This document shows positions 23,881 to 32,648 of a stretch of DNA of 64,000 nucleotides, piece after piece. Below the pieces are notes generated by a model. It saw nothing but the letters and a program-made list of their open reading frames with translations. It made no database searches and was not told the origin of the DNA. This DNA comes from a virus. Location of the stretch: positions 23,183-87,182 of IMG/VR virus record IMGVR_UViG_3300025096_000008; one strand, written 5' to 3'. How positions within the stretch are numbered: the first letter of the stretch is position 1; the number at the start of each line of letters is the position of its first letter. The position numbers were made by a program, and so were the translations under genes.

Positions 23881-25836
23881 ATGATAATCAGAAAGATATG
23901 GATGTTTCTTATAACGATGATGGCACTTACGAGTGCATGTAATTGTGACGATGACCTTCTCTCTTTTTCATGTCCAGAGCCTATTCCGTGCCTAAATCTT
24001 TCTGACGGTGGTATATATGTTTTCGATGACGACATCATTTCCCGAGCAAAGGGTGAGTGCGAACTCGGCAATACCACCTGTGATGCCCTAAACCGACAAA
24101 TCTGCGTCAACGAGATAAAGCCCGTTGATGAAGTGTGTGACGGTCTGGATAACGACTGTGACGGCACCATAGACAATGGGCTATCCACTGATGCCGACGG
24201 TGATTTGTTCAATGACTATTGGTCATGCCTAAAACCTGTTGATTGTGACGACAGCGACCCATACATCCACCCGAATGCCTCTGAGACTTGTGATGGCATT
24301 GACAATGACTGCAACGGTGAGATAGACGAGCTTGGTCCTTATGAGTGCTGGACTGGCGAATCTGACTCCGTTTTCGAAGGAACCCCATGCCAGACTGGGA
24401 TAGTTTCATGTGTCGCTGGAGCCTGGACCGGATGTGAAGAACAGGTGTTACCAGCACACGAATTGTGTGATCTTGTTGATAATGATTGTGACGGGGAAGT
24501 AGACGAAGACTCTTGGCTAGAGGGATTTCCTTGCGGTCCAGACACTACTGTCGGGCAATGCTCTTACGGCAGAAATTCGTGTGTTGACGGAGAGCTCCTC
24601 TGTATTGATGCCCAGTATTCCCAGAACGAAGTATGTGATGATATCGACAATGATTGTGACGGCATCATTGATAACGATTTGGAAAGACTCTGTGAGTCTG
24701 AGTGTGGAATGGGCATAGAGTTCTGCTCCTATGGCTCTTGGGGCGGCTGTACGGCACCATCACCAGGGATAGAATATTGTGATGGTGTTGATAATGACTG
24801 TGACGGAGAGGTGGACGAGAACTGTCCCTGTGTAGAGGGTGATGCCCAGACATGTCAAGAGGATCCTATGATGGATCAATACACGGGTGTTATGATGAGT
24901 TGCGGCATCGGAATCCAAGTATGTGACAACTTCGGAGTGTGGGGAGAGTGCTTTTGGTTTGGTCCATCTGTCGAGGTATGTAACAATTGGGATGACGACT
25001 GTGACAACATCATAGACGGAATGGAAGTCATATGTGGTGTCCAGCCAGAGGAGAATATGGGAGTTGGAGAGTGCAAAGCCGGAGTTACTATTTGTACAGC
25101 CGGTGAGTTTGGCGAATGTGTTGGAGAGATAGTGCCAACAGAGGAAGTGTGTGATGGCTTAGACAACGACTGTGACGGAGAAGTAGACGAAGATCTAAAT
25201 ATCCACGACAGAGTAGATATGGTATTCGCCATTGATATTTCCGGCTCTATGACTTCATACATTATTGCTCTCGCCCAGGGCATCTCGAACTATGTAGCAG
25301 ACTTCGAAGACACAGAGCATCGCTTCGCTCTTGTTCTATTTCCAGACTATCCAGACGGCTTGGGCGGAAATGGGGATCCCTACATTGTTGCAACGGCGCC
25401 CCCTCTGGTTGATGTAAATACCTTCCTTAATACACTGACATCTATAAGTGCCCAAGGTGGAGGGTACGAACCATCCATAGATGTGATGTATGACCTGGCG
25501 GATCCCACCGACCCTGCTGGTATCGGCTGGAGAGAAGATGCCTACCCTTACATAATCTTGATCAGTGACGAGCCGGCACAGAGCTGGTCCTCACTCCAAG
25601 CATCTTCGGTGTATCCGAGTGCTCACAACTGCCAGATTGGTTCTTGTGAGCCCGGCGACGAGATAGAGACATTTATCATAAACAAGACACAGTTCTTTTT
25701 CGGCTTCCATGAGATAATTTATGGAGATCCAGACAGATATTATGAAATTTCCCCACCTGACGGAAATCGCTATACCGAAGTCCTAAACGACATATTCGCC
25801 AATATCTGTTTATACGAAGCAGATGGTGGTGCATGA
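23881..25836 (+). CDS. Lipoprotein with seven MopE-type repeats and a VWA domain
   Basis: The 651-residue protein has a lipoprotein-like signal (C20 in ALTSAC). Seven repeats of the form E-x-C-D-G-x-D-N-D-C-D-G-x-x-D fill residues 85-440, with C-x-G-x-x-x-C spacers; such Ca/Cu-binding-like repeats are common in myxobacterial surface proteins. From about 445 comes a von Willebrand A domain with the MIDAS DISGS and a later TSISAQGGG and ISDEPA. It could bind a partner cell or a polymer at the surface. It is unlike its neighbours in content and may come from a host. No tail-fibre motif is present. Confidence 0.75.
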   Translation: MIIRKIWMFLITMMALTSACNCDDDLLSFSCPEPIPCLNLSDGGIYVFDDDIISRAKGECELGNTTCDALNRQICVNEIKPVDEVCDGLDNDCDGTIDNGLSTDADGDLFNDYWSCLKPVDCDDSDPYIHPNASETCDGIDNDCNGEIDELGPYECWTGESDSVFEGTPCQTGIVSCVAGAWTGCEEQVLPAHELCDLVDNDCDGEVDEDSWLEGFPCGPDTTVGQCSYGRNSCVDGELLCIDAQYSQNEVCDDIDNDCDGIIDNDLERLCESECGMGIEFCSYGSWGGCTAPSPGIEYCDGVDNDCDGEVDENCPCVEGDAQTCQEDPMMDQYTGVMMSCGIGIQVCDNFGVWGECFWFGPSVEVCNNWDDDCDNIIDGMEVICGVQPEENMGVGECKAGVTICTAGEFGECVGEIVPTEEVCDGLDNDCDGEVDEDLNIHDRVDMVFAIDISGSMTSYIIALAQGISNYVADFEDTEHRFALVLFPDYPDGLGGNGDPYIVATAPPLVDVNTFLNTLTSISAQGGGYEPSIDVMYDLADPTDPAGIGWREDAYPYIILISDEPAQSWSSLQASSVYPSAHNCQIGSCEPGDEIETFIINKTQFFFGFHEIIYGDPDRYYEISPPDGNRYTEVLNDIFANICLYEADGGA

Positions 25837-25851
25837 CTCTCGAAGGAGGCA

Positions 25852-25860
25852 CTACTTACT
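25852..25860 (+). promoter_or_regulatory. Candidate late-promoter motif variant CTACTTACT
   Basis: Three bases before ATG 25864, with AAGGAGG 15 bases before the start. Confidence 0.4.
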
Positions 25861-25863
25861 GGT

Positions 25864-26142
25864 ATGATGACGGACTTTAAAGATTCGAACATGCGACAGA
25901 AAAAAGTGCTTGACTTTCATGCGGGAGATCTGGTATACTTAAAAAGTGATCTCTCTCTGAGATCGGGAGTTGGGTTGATTTTATCAACAGAATTCAGGAG
26001 TTTTGATATACACGACTTGAGAGATCATAAGGCAGGAAAGTCGTTTTCTGTGCTGCTACCAAAGGTGTATGTTTGGTGGACCCAAGGAGATAAGAAGCTT
26101 TGGATGGACGAGCAAGATCTTTGCTTGTTAGAAAAGAGCTGA
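25864..26142 (+). CDS. GDLV barrel family protein
   Basis: 92 residues; FHAGDLVYLKSD, GVGLILS and VYVWWTQGDKKLW are the three family elements in order. A consensus promoter lies within its first codons. ATG 25867 is also possible. Confidence 0.65.
   Translation: MMTDFKDSNMRQKKVLDFHAGDLVYLKSDLSLRSGVGLILSTEFRSFDIHDLRDHKAGKSFSVLLPKVYVWWTQGDKKLWMDEQDLCLLEKS
25910..25939 (+). promoter_or_regulatory. Intragenic sigma70-like promoter before lysis genes
   Basis: TTGACT (25910-25915), 18 bases ending AGATCTGG, TATACT (25934-25939). It is inside the barrel gene and could drive the endopeptidase at 26154. Confidence 0.5.
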
Positions 26143-26153
26143 GCGGAGATAAG

Positions 26154-26693
26154 ATGATAGTTTCTAATATTTTACTCATGTTTTTCATTAGCTCTGGCGA
26201 TGTCAGTGCTACCAATTTTTCTATGAAAGTTAGGGGGTATGAAAACGGAGAGCCTAAGCCTCTCTATGTATCTTCCATCCTACAGAAGAGAAAGGCGAAG
26301 ACACTCCTTCTGTCACGAGATGCTTCTGATAATTTTAGAGAGATGGTTGTACAGGCAGCGAAGGATGGATTCCACCTAGATGTACTCAGTGCCTTCCGTA
26401 CCCACGGCGAACAGCATCGGATGAAGAGGCAGAGAGGTGATTTAGCAGCTCCGCCCGGCTGGAGCAATCACCAAATGGGACTGTCCATCGATGTGGGCGG
26501 CACAACTAGAATCATGCAAGGGAAGAGATATAGGACAATCTTGTATTGGTGGATGAAGCGAAATGCCAAGCGGTATGGATTCTACAATGATGTGGAAGCG
26601 GAACCATGGCACTGGACATTCTACGGAGATAATCCGCCACCCCCCAAAAAGAAGGTGAGAGAATCACCAAAGGAGAAAAGTGATAATGTCTGA
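26154..26693 (+). CDS. Exported M15 (VanY-like) D-Ala-D-Ala endopeptidase, likely endolysin
   Basis: The 179-residue protein starts at ATG 26154 with a signal-like MIVSNILLMFFISSGDVSA. Zinc ligands and catalytic residues of the M15 family are visible: S-x-H106-Q-x-G-x-x-x-D113 and E150-P-W-H153-W. It cuts peptide cross-links in peptidoglycan. The signal segment suggests export by Sec, so a holin may only trigger it. A three-helix membrane protein follows 8 bases earlier than its stop, as in lysis cassettes. The longer frame from 26100 lacks a ribosome site. Confidence 0.85.
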   Translation: MIVSNILLMFFISSGDVSATNFSMKVRGYENGEPKPLYVSSILQKRKAKTLLLSRDASDNFREMVVQAAKDGFHLDVLSAFRTHGEQHRMKRQRGDLAAPPGWSNHQMGLSIDVGGTTRIMQGKRYRTILYWWMKRNAKRYGFYNDVEAEPWHWTFYGDNPPPPKKKVRESPKEKSDNV

Positions 26694-26967
26694 AGAAAAA
26701 CAAGAAGAAACAAACAAAGAGAAGGAAGAACAAGTTCCCAGCCCTGATAGGTACGGTCTTTTGTGTATCCTAGCTTTCGCAATGCTTATTTCGTCCTTAT
26801 TTACGGCAAGCACATTCATGGTTAAGGTGTGCCTAATCTGGATGTTCGTTCTTCGTAGCTATGGACTTTTGGTCAAGAAAATGAATAGAGAGTGGTTAGC
26901 AGTTATTTTATATGGTTCGTGCTATGTATATTATGCTACTCAGGTTTATCCCACTGGGATACTATAA
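26686..26967 (+). CDS. Putative holin (three membrane helices)
   Basis: 93 residues from ATG 26686 behind AAGGAG; a GTG at 26680 is also possible. The charged N-terminus is followed by three hydrophobic helices. It overlaps the endopeptidase gene, and that position supports a holin role, though no holin family is recognised. Confidence 0.5.
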   Translation: MSEEKQEETNKEKEEQVPSPDRYGLLCILAFAMLISSLFTASTFMVKVCLIWMFVLRSYGLLVKKMNREWLAVILYGSCYVYYATQVYPTGIL

Positions 26968-26985
26968 AAGAAAAGGAGCGAGAAA

Positions 26986-27342
26986 ATGTCTAACAAACAA
27001 AGCCGAATTTCACCGGCACAACAACTGGCACAGGCGATGAGAGAAAACGGCAATGTGCATGTTATACCCACCAAGGCGGCAAAAATCGTAAAAGAAATGG
27101 AAAAGCAAATTGAGAATTTATTTGCCGAACTGGTCAAATCTAAATCGGAGGTGTCCAAGTTAAGTGATCTCGTGGAATACCAGAGAGATCGCATTCGAGC
27201 CTTGGAAGAGGCTAACCAGTCGAAAAATAAGACGGAAACACCTAAAGTGAGTAAAAACAGTGACTTGGCGAAACCAAAGAAATCGAGGGCAAAAAAGCCC
27301 AAGAAAACCAGCCGAGTAAAAAAATCCTCACAAAAGACTTGA
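26986..27342 (+). CDS. Coiled-coil protein with basic tail
   Basis: 118 residues behind AAAAGGAG: a 40-residue coiled coil (near 38-85) and a Lys-rich tail with repeated K-K-S/P. It could bind nucleic acid. No family recognised. Confidence 0.6.
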   Translation: MSNKQSRISPAQQLAQAMRENGNVHVIPTKAAKIVKEMEKQIENLFAELVKSKSEVSKLSDLVEYQRDRIRALEEANQSKNKTETPKVSKNSDLAKPKKSRAKKPKKTSRVKKSSQKT

Positions 27343-27366
27343 CATGATCTCTGCTTTGTGTAATAA
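27339..27366 (+). promoter_or_regulatory. Sigma70-like promoter
   Basis: TTGACA (27339-27344), 16 bases, TAATAA/T (27361-27367). The spacer begins TGATCTC. Confidence 0.55.
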
Positions 27367-27403
27367 TATGTAAATCAGCATTACTCACAAAGGAGCAACA
27401 AGA

Positions 27404-27670
27404 ATGGTTTCCGTTAAGATTTATCAGAAAAGCAAAGATGGGCTCAGTGTACCAACCGTGACGAAAGAATTTACAATGGATTCTTTCGAAAAGAAGACTA
27501 TAATGGATATTATCTCCCTTTACGATCCAGATGAGTACATGGTTGTCGCGACCTACGGTAAGATTTCGCCCCGAGGCAAAAACTGGGTTCGTCTTTCTTC
27601 TGCTTTCGATGAGATACATATAAAATACGGCAATACTGATATGACAGATCATCTTATCGGAAAGGCATAA
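27404..27670 (+). CDS. Hypothetical protein
   Basis: 88 residues behind AAAGGAG, mixed alpha/beta, no recognised motif. Confidence 0.6.
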   Translation: MVSVKIYQKSKDGLSVPTVTKEFTMDSFEKKTIMDIISLYDPDEYMVVATYGKISPRGKNWVRLSSAFDEIHIKYGNTDMTDHLIGKA

Positions 27671-27673
27671 GAA

Positions 27674-28339
27674 GTGGTTACGAAACAGAGGAAGCCAAGA
27701 AGATGTTCCTACTGTCGAGAGGAAGGTCACGACAGAAGGACATGTGCCCCTCTTAGGCGAGATAAGTCTAAGGCAGCCGAGGTAAACAGAAGGTTTATTG
27801 ATCTTGTGGTAGACGACATGGTAGAGCGAGGGATCGGTCCAGGTGCTCTTATCGAGTTTACTATCCCAAATAAGGAGACTGCAGATAGAGAGCCCACACC
27901 ACTGGCGATGGTTACTGGTCTTCATTGGGAACAGCTCTTTTATAGAAAGCCAGGTCGGCGATGGGTATCAATAAAGATGATGAACGGAGTGACCGTCTAT
28001 CACATCGGGAACACTATCCGGAGAGTTAAATTCCCCCAACATGAGCTTGATAGAACTTACGATAGCAAGAAGGGGACATATATTTATTCTGAAGTTTTGA
28101 GACCACATCGCACACGGTCACCCGACCGAGCCGCTGACTATAGTTCATACCCGCTCCTTTCATCTGGCGAGTGGAATGTAATCTCCCCAGTGACCATTAA
28201 CAAGGAGGCTCTAGTTCAGAGCCAACCTCTTGGTTTCTATCTTGGGTGGAATGGGATTGATGACTATTTTTTGGATTTAAATATTGAGAGTTGCCATCAA
28301 GGCAGTTACTACTTAGAGAAAAGAAGAAAAAGACTTTAG
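27674..28339 (+). CDS. CCHC zinc-knuckle protein, GTG start
   Basis: The 221-residue protein has C-S-Y-C-R-E-E-G-H-D-R-R-T-C near residue 11, a complete C-x2-C-x4-H-x4-C knuckle like those that bind single-stranded nucleic acid. The remaining 190 residues have no family I know. GTG 27674 is the only start before the knuckle. Confidence 0.7.
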   Translation: MVTKQRKPRRCSYCREEGHDRRTCAPLRRDKSKAAEVNRRFIDLVVDDMVERGIGPGALIEFTIPNKETADREPTPLAMVTGLHWEQLFYRKPGRRWVSIKMMNGVTVYHIGNTIRRVKFPQHELDRTYDSKKGTYIYSEVLRPHRTRSPDRAADYSSYPLLSSGEWNVISPVTINKEALVQSQPLGFYLGWNGIDDYFLDLNIESCHQGSYYLEKRRKRL

Positions 28340-28362
28340 CCGCCAGTGTTTTTAGGTTGGCT

Positions 28363-28371
28363 TACTTATAA
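28363..28371 (+). promoter_or_regulatory. Candidate late-promoter motif variant TTACTTATA
   Basis: Lies 28 bases before the MoxR start at 28399, with AGAGGA between. Confidence 0.4.
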
Positions 28372-28398
28372 GATTAAAAGAGAAGAGGAAAAGCTATT

Positions 28399-29499
28399 AT
28401 GGCATCAGTAGATTTTAAAACGTTTCTTTCAGCAGCCCCCGTCGTCCTTGGGGCTCGATACCCTGTTATCCTTCGAGGTCGCCACGGCATCGGCAAGTCA
28501 GAAATAGTCTACCAGATTGAGGAAATGCTGGGATACACTGATGGTGTTATCGAGAGACGAGCATCACAGATGACGGAGGGTGATTTGATTGGCTTGCCGT
28601 CAATCTCCTCAGATTCTTCATCAACCCGATGGAATCCACCAGATTGGTTCACGGAAGCATGTTCCCGTGGAGTGCTGCTCTTTCTAGACGAGATAGACAG
28701 AGCAATCCCAGAAGTGAGGCAGGGAATTTTCGAGCTCACCGATAGTCGGAAGATCAATGGGTACTCTCTACACGAGAATACTGTCATCGTTGCAGCCGTC
28801 AATGGCGGAGAGCACGGTTCGGAGTATCAAGTGGGAGAGATGGATCCAGCAGAACTGGATCGATACACTGTTTTTGATGTGGAGCCCACAGTCGAAGATT
28901 GGCTAACATGGTCGAAGGGGGAAGTTTCGGAAGTGGTATGGGATTTCATCAACCAGAATCGAAGCCATCTTGAGCACCTGGATAACTTCGAGCCGAACAA
29001 AGTATACCCCAGCCGACGATCCTGGGTCCGGCTCGACAAGACACTCAAGACATGTCCAGACCAGCTAGCTCAGATGCACGAGCCTCTACTCTTCACTCTC
29101 TCTCAGGGTTTCGTCGGCTTCGAAGCTGCAATCGCTCTCAGAGATTTCGCCATCAATTATGGCAAACAGGTTACTGTTGAGGATGTTATCCATGAAGGCA
29201 ATGTTTCGATGACGAAAGACTTCGACATCAATGAGCATGGTGCCTTGATTGAGAAGATGGAAGCTTCTGGAATATTCAACACTCTCTTGTCTGAAAGCAA
29301 TCTCTCGAATCTCGCTGGATATTTTGTATCGGTCCCAGGCGAAATGGCAATGAAGCTGTTTAGCATCATAGGAAAGTCTCCATTGAGAGAGAATATTCTC
29401 AGCTTTCACGGCACAGAAGTGGAAGGAAAGCGGATCGGCGATCATGTTGTGTCCTTGGTCTCGAATATGGCAGATCAGGAAGCCGTAGAGCAGCCGTAA
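28399..29499 (+). CDS. MoxR-type AAA+ ATPase
   Basis: The 366-residue protein has Walker A G27-R-H-G-I-G-K-S34, Walker B LLFLDEID (94-101) and the R-R-A-S-x-x-x-E-x-D-L-I-G-L-P segment of MoxR proteins. These ATPases remodel partners bearing VWA domains. A VWA metallopeptidase-like protein lies two genes downstream (30285), so the two probably work together. Confidence 0.85.
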   Translation: MASVDFKTFLSAAPVVLGARYPVILRGRHGIGKSEIVYQIEEMLGYTDGVIERRASQMTEGDLIGLPSISSDSSSTRWNPPDWFTEACSRGVLLFLDEIDRAIPEVRQGIFELTDSRKINGYSLHENTVIVAAVNGGEHGSEYQVGEMDPAELDRYTVFDVEPTVEDWLTWSKGEVSEVVWDFINQNRSHLEHLDNFEPNKVYPSRRSWVRLDKTLKTCPDQLAQMHEPLLFTLSQGFVGFEAAIALRDFAINYGKQVTVEDVIHEGNVSMTKDFDINEHGALIEKMEASGIFNTLLSESNLSNLAGYFVSVPGEMAMKLFSIIGKSPLRENILSFHGTEVEGKRIGDHVVSLVSNMADQEAVEQP

Positions 29500-29540
29500 G
29501 TGCTTGATTAATAAGGGACAAAAAAACACTAAAAAAGAGC

Positions 29541-29569
29541 TTGACAGAGTTGATCTCCTGTGATATGGT
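29541..29569 (+). promoter_or_regulatory. Sigma70-like promoter
   Basis: TTGACA (29541-29546), 17 bases with TTGATCTC, TATGGT (29564-29569). Confidence 0.65.
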
Positions 29570-29601
29570 ATTATATTCACAGGCAAAGAAGGAGCACTAA
29601 T

Positions 29602-30063
29602 ATGCCATATAAGAGCAAATACAGCAAGAACATCAATAAGTTAGTAAAATGGGCGAAAGAAGTCAAGCAGATCACTGTTGTTTTTGCCACAGGTCAGGTA
29701 GATAGATACATGCCAGAAGATAGGCTAATCATAATCAACGAAACTCAGAACGGTGAAAATCAGCTCTACACTCTCCTGCACGAAGTGGGTCACTCAATGA
29801 ATAGAGAGACCGGTAATCTCGCCTATCGCTATGGCAAATATAAACTGTTAGCTAAATCAGATGAGACAGGCAAGCCCATCAAGTCATATGCCTACAGAGT
29901 CCAACTTCTTGATGAGGAGATGCAGGCATGGAAGAACGGCAAAGAAATTGCCGAAGGTCTTGGAATGAAGCTAGATGAACGGGCATACGAGAACTGTGCC
30001 GCCAAGTGTATTATGTCGTATATCGACTGGGCTGCCGAAAGAGAGTGGAATGCGCCGGCATGA
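29602..30063 (+). CDS. HExxH metallopeptidase-like protein (ImmA/IrrE-like)
   Basis: The 153-residue protein has LLH60-E61-V-G-H64-S in a helix and an E-E-M-Q-A-W segment 45 residues later that could supply the third ligand. Size and motif resemble ImmA/IrrE peptidases that cut regulators. Start ATG 29602 behind AAGGAG. Confidence 0.65.
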   Translation: MPYKSKYSKNINKLVKWAKEVKQITVVFATGQVDRYMPEDRLIIINETQNGENQLYTLLHEVGHSMNRETGNLAYRYGKYKLLAKSDETGKPIKSYAYRVQLLDEEMQAWKNGKEIAEGLGMKLDERAYENCAAKCIMSYIDWAAEREWNAPA

Positions 30064-30295
30064 TTTCCATCCAGGAGATCTGATCGAGGACCGGAAAACC
30101 GGGCTAATCGGTCTTGTCTATGGAGTCCATCAGGATCCGTACAACATCACCAAGGGACGAGGATATTTCTATGTCTGGTGGATGGATAACTCCAGAGGAT
30201 ACAGAAAGAGCCTGGTCTCACCCACAGATAAGCGAGTGAGACAACTGGGTAAGAAGCTTAAAGAGAAGAAAGTGGTGAGGAACAATGTCGTTTGA
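30050..30295 (+). CDS. GDLV barrel family protein
   Basis: 81 residues; FHPGDLIEDRKTGLIGLVYG and YFYVWWMDNSRGY show all family elements. It sits between the peptidase and VWA genes, overlapping both. Confidence 0.65.
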   Translation: MRRHDFHPGDLIEDRKTGLIGLVYGVHQDPYNITKGRGYFYVWWMDNSRGYRKSLVSPTDKRVRQLGKKLKEKKVVRNNVV

Positions 30296-31460
30296 TTTGA
30301 ACAAACATATATTCAGGCTCCTACAGGATGAGCCGTTTTTTGCTGCTCTTTCTCGGCGAATTGATAAGAGAGAAACTCTAGGGGTACCCACGGCTGGAAT
30401 AGGAATCAACCCAGACTCCGGTCAGTTCGAGATGTTTTATAACCCCCAGTATTTCGACACCCTCACTGATCAACAGAAAGCTGGTGTCATCAAGCACGAG
30501 TTCTACCACCTTGTTTTCGAACATGTTACCGAAAGACTTCCAGAAGAGGGAATGTCTCCGATGTGGAACATTGCTACAGATCTTGCTATCAACGGATTTT
30601 TAAAGAGTGAGCTACCTCCAAAGTGCTGTATTCCAGGAGTTGACGATTTCAGCGAGATGATCCCACTCCAAACAGCGGAATGGTACTTCGAAGAGCTTAA
30701 GAAGAGGAAGGAGAAGGATCCAAGTTTTATGTCTCCTCAGTCGGGCTCAGAAGTGGGCTCCGGAAGCCCAGAGGGTCAGTTCGATAGCCACGAATCTTGG
30801 GGCAAAAGTGATTCTCAGACCAAAGAAATAGCCAAAGAGAGATTCAAAGACATGGCTAAGAAGGCTGTCGAGGAGTGTGATAAGGGGCGAGGCTGGGGCT
30901 CTCTATCTCACAGCATCAGAGAGCAGATTCGGACAAAGGTGAACTCTGCCACGATTGACTGGCGAAAGATGCTTAGATACTTCGTGAGGACATCTCAGGC
31001 ATCATCTAAGAAGTCTTCTATCAAGCGAATTAACCGCCGATACCCATACATACATGCCGGCAAGAAGTCAGAGCGACAGGCAAGGATAGCTATTAGTATT
31101 GACCAGTCTGGCTCGGTAAGCGATAGCCTTCTTGAGCTTTTCTTCTCAGAGCTTGAGGCTCTCGCCAAGATTGCAGAGTTTGTAGTGGTTCCATTCGATG
31201 ACTTGGTTTATACTGACGAAGTATTTGTCTGGAAAAAGGGTGAGCGCAGAGAACTGAATAGGGTTCTAAGAGGGGGAACCAATTTTGATGCCCCAACAGA
31301 GTATGTGAATCAACATAAGTTTGATGGTCATCTGATATTGACAGACATGTATGCTCCGATGCCAAAGGCTTCTAAATGCCAGAGAGCTTGGATAACGGAC
31401 TCGAACGGAGCATCGATGCCTTACTTTAAGACCAAAGAGAGGGTGTTGGTACTAAAATAA
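30285..31460 (+). CDS. VWA-like protein with HEFYH metallopeptidase site (DUF2201-like)
   Basis: The 391-residue protein has an N-terminal putative zinc-peptidase half with H71-E-F-Y-H75, then a linker and a VWA domain with D273-Q-S-G-S277 and a conserved GGTNFDAP. This two-part plan is that of DUF2201 proteins, usually next to MoxR ATPases. The pair could act as a chaperone that inserts metals or remodels proteins. Confidence 0.78.
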   Translation: MSFDLNKHIFRLLQDEPFFAALSRRIDKRETLGVPTAGIGINPDSGQFEMFYNPQYFDTLTDQQKAGVIKHEFYHLVFEHVTERLPEEGMSPMWNIATDLAINGFLKSELPPKCCIPGVDDFSEMIPLQTAEWYFEELKKRKEKDPSFMSPQSGSEVGSGSPEGQFDSHESWGKSDSQTKEIAKERFKDMAKKAVEECDKGRGWGSLSHSIREQIRTKVNSATIDWRKMLRYFVRTSQASSKKSSIKRINRRYPYIHAGKKSERQARIAISIDQSGSVSDSLLELFFSELEALAKIAEFVVVPFDDLVYTDEVFVWKKGERRELNRVLRGGTNFDAPTEYVNQHKFDGHLILTDMYAPMPKASKCQRAWITDSNGASMPYFKTKERVLVLK

Positions 31461-31462
31461 TA

Positions 31463-31475
31463 CTACTTACTTATA
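31463..31475 (+). promoter_or_regulatory. Candidate late-promoter motif CTACTTACTTATA
   Basis: A doubled form of the motif, 32 bases before the tiny coupled frame at 31507. Confidence 0.4.
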
Positions 31476-31506
31476 GGGGCAAAATTTACTATAGGAGAAA
31501 TATAAA

Positions 31507-31545
31507 ATGTTATCTTTATTAAATTCAGGAAAGTCACAGTTATGA
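31507..31545 (+). CDS. Possible 12-residue leader peptide
   Basis: ATG 31507 behind AGGAGA opens MLSLLNSGKSQL and stops in ATGA, overlapping the next start. The ribosome site belongs to this frame rather than to the next gene, so it may couple translation. Confidence 0.35.
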   Translation: MLSLLNSGKSQL

Positions 31546-31811
31546 CAGGCGAGTTCAGCGGATCAGTTGATGTGGGCGACGAATTTGCCAGCGATAAGAT
31601 GGAAGATTTGGCTTCTCTCATTGCTGACCTCCAAACTGAAGAAGGTGGATTACCACCCCTAACGGAAGCCTCAACAATCTTACAGGACTATATGGATGCC
31701 TGGGTGATGTGGAGCCAGCAAGCAGGACAGCCAGGCTCTCGAACATATTATGAATATCTTTTTCAAGCGGTGGCAACCCGTGCCATCTTTATAACGAGGA
31801 ACACACAATGA
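31542..31811 (+). CDS. Hypothetical acidic protein
   Basis: 89 residues, acidic, helical in the second half. It has no ribosome site of its own and probably depends on the leader frame. Function unknown. Confidence 0.6.
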   Translation: MTGEFSGSVDVGDEFASDKMEDLASLIADLQTEEGGLPPLTEASTILQDYMDAWVMWSQQAGQPGSRTYYEYLFQAVATRAIFITRNTQ

Positions 31812-31823
31812 AAGGAAAGTATT

Positions 31824-32267
31824 ATGATGACTAACGATTGGACAGAGTTCGATATTTATTTCGAGGAAGAGGAAGCAAAGAGCGAAGAAGAAAAGCAGAA
31901 GGAACTCGACGCTCTCTATGAAACTCCGCCAGAAGATATTACACTGGACAAAGAAAAGCTAATGAACATCACGAAGAGGGCTCTCGCGAAAGAGGAAAGC
32001 AAGAAGAGCTTTGTATCCCCAGAACAACAGGAAGAGGTAAACGCTCACGCCCGCCAAGTTGCTTATAATATTTTAGAATGGGTTTATTTATCCGCCGAAG
32101 CCGGCGAGTGGAGCTATAGACATGATATGACGAAGCTCCCTCGGGCATACCTGATGCCAACTGTACAAGAGGTGAAGAGGAATCTTTTAAATACCTTTGT
32201 TCGTTACTCAGATTCGGAATCCAATCGATGGATCGAAGTAAGTTGGATAAAATCAAATGAAGTGTGA
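31824..32267 (+). CDS. Hypothetical protein
   Basis: 147 residues (or 146 from ATG 31827). The N-terminal 50 residues are acidic; the rest is helical with W and Y. No family recognised. Confidence 0.6.
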   Translation: MMTNDWTEFDIYFEEEEAKSEEEKQKELDALYETPPEDITLDKEKLMNITKRALAKEESKKSFVSPEQQEEVNAHARQVAYNILEWVYLSAEAGEWSYRHDMTKLPRAYLMPTVQEVKRNLLNTFVRYSDSESNRWIEVSWIKSNEV

Positions 32268-32541
32268 GCGGAGGGGAGGAGCCATAGGCTTTGAGAAAGT
32301 TTATAACAACGATCTACTGGTCGAATGTCGTAAAGAACTTTTGGCAGTCGGTGTTAAGGTAGAGACAGAAATCATCAGAGAGAGGTATTTTGTTACATCG
32401 AGGATCGTTGGGTCCAGCCGACGCTATACCATACGAGCAATTGAGTCTGCCACTCAAAGCATATCTATTTTTGGTATGAGTGATGGGTTCTCAACAAGGA
32501 GATCGGCACTAAAATGGTTGATAGGAGACAAGCAAAAATAG
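32257..32541 (+). CDS. Hypothetical protein
   Basis: 94 residues overlapping the upstream gene by 11 bases; basic, with a beta-rich centre. No family recognised. Confidence 0.55.
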   Translation: MKCERRGGAIGFEKVYNNDLLVECRKELLAVGVKVETEIIRERYFVTSRIVGSSRRYTIRAIESATQSISIFGMSDGFSTRRSALKWLIGDKQK

Positions 32542-32648
32542 GTCCGGTGATATATTGTTACTCGATACTGGCACTCGGTGCCACCTTTATTGTACTAAGA
32601 GCCATTAAGGAGCTTGGAAGATGTCAAAGAAGAAGAGAGAAATGGTAA
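32514..32648 (+). CDS. Small membrane protein
   Basis: ATG 32514 behind AAGGAG opens 44 residues with one hydrophobic helix (VIYCYSILALGATFIVL) and a basic end. It overlaps genes on both sides by 28 bases. Confidence 0.45.
   Translation: MVDRRQAKIGPVIYCYSILALGATFIVLRAIKELGRCQRRREKW

Noticed and set aside
24130-25190. Regular repeats that could suggest a CRISPR array
   Set aside because: They are codons of the CDGxDNDCDG protein repeat, with changing spacers that stay in frame.
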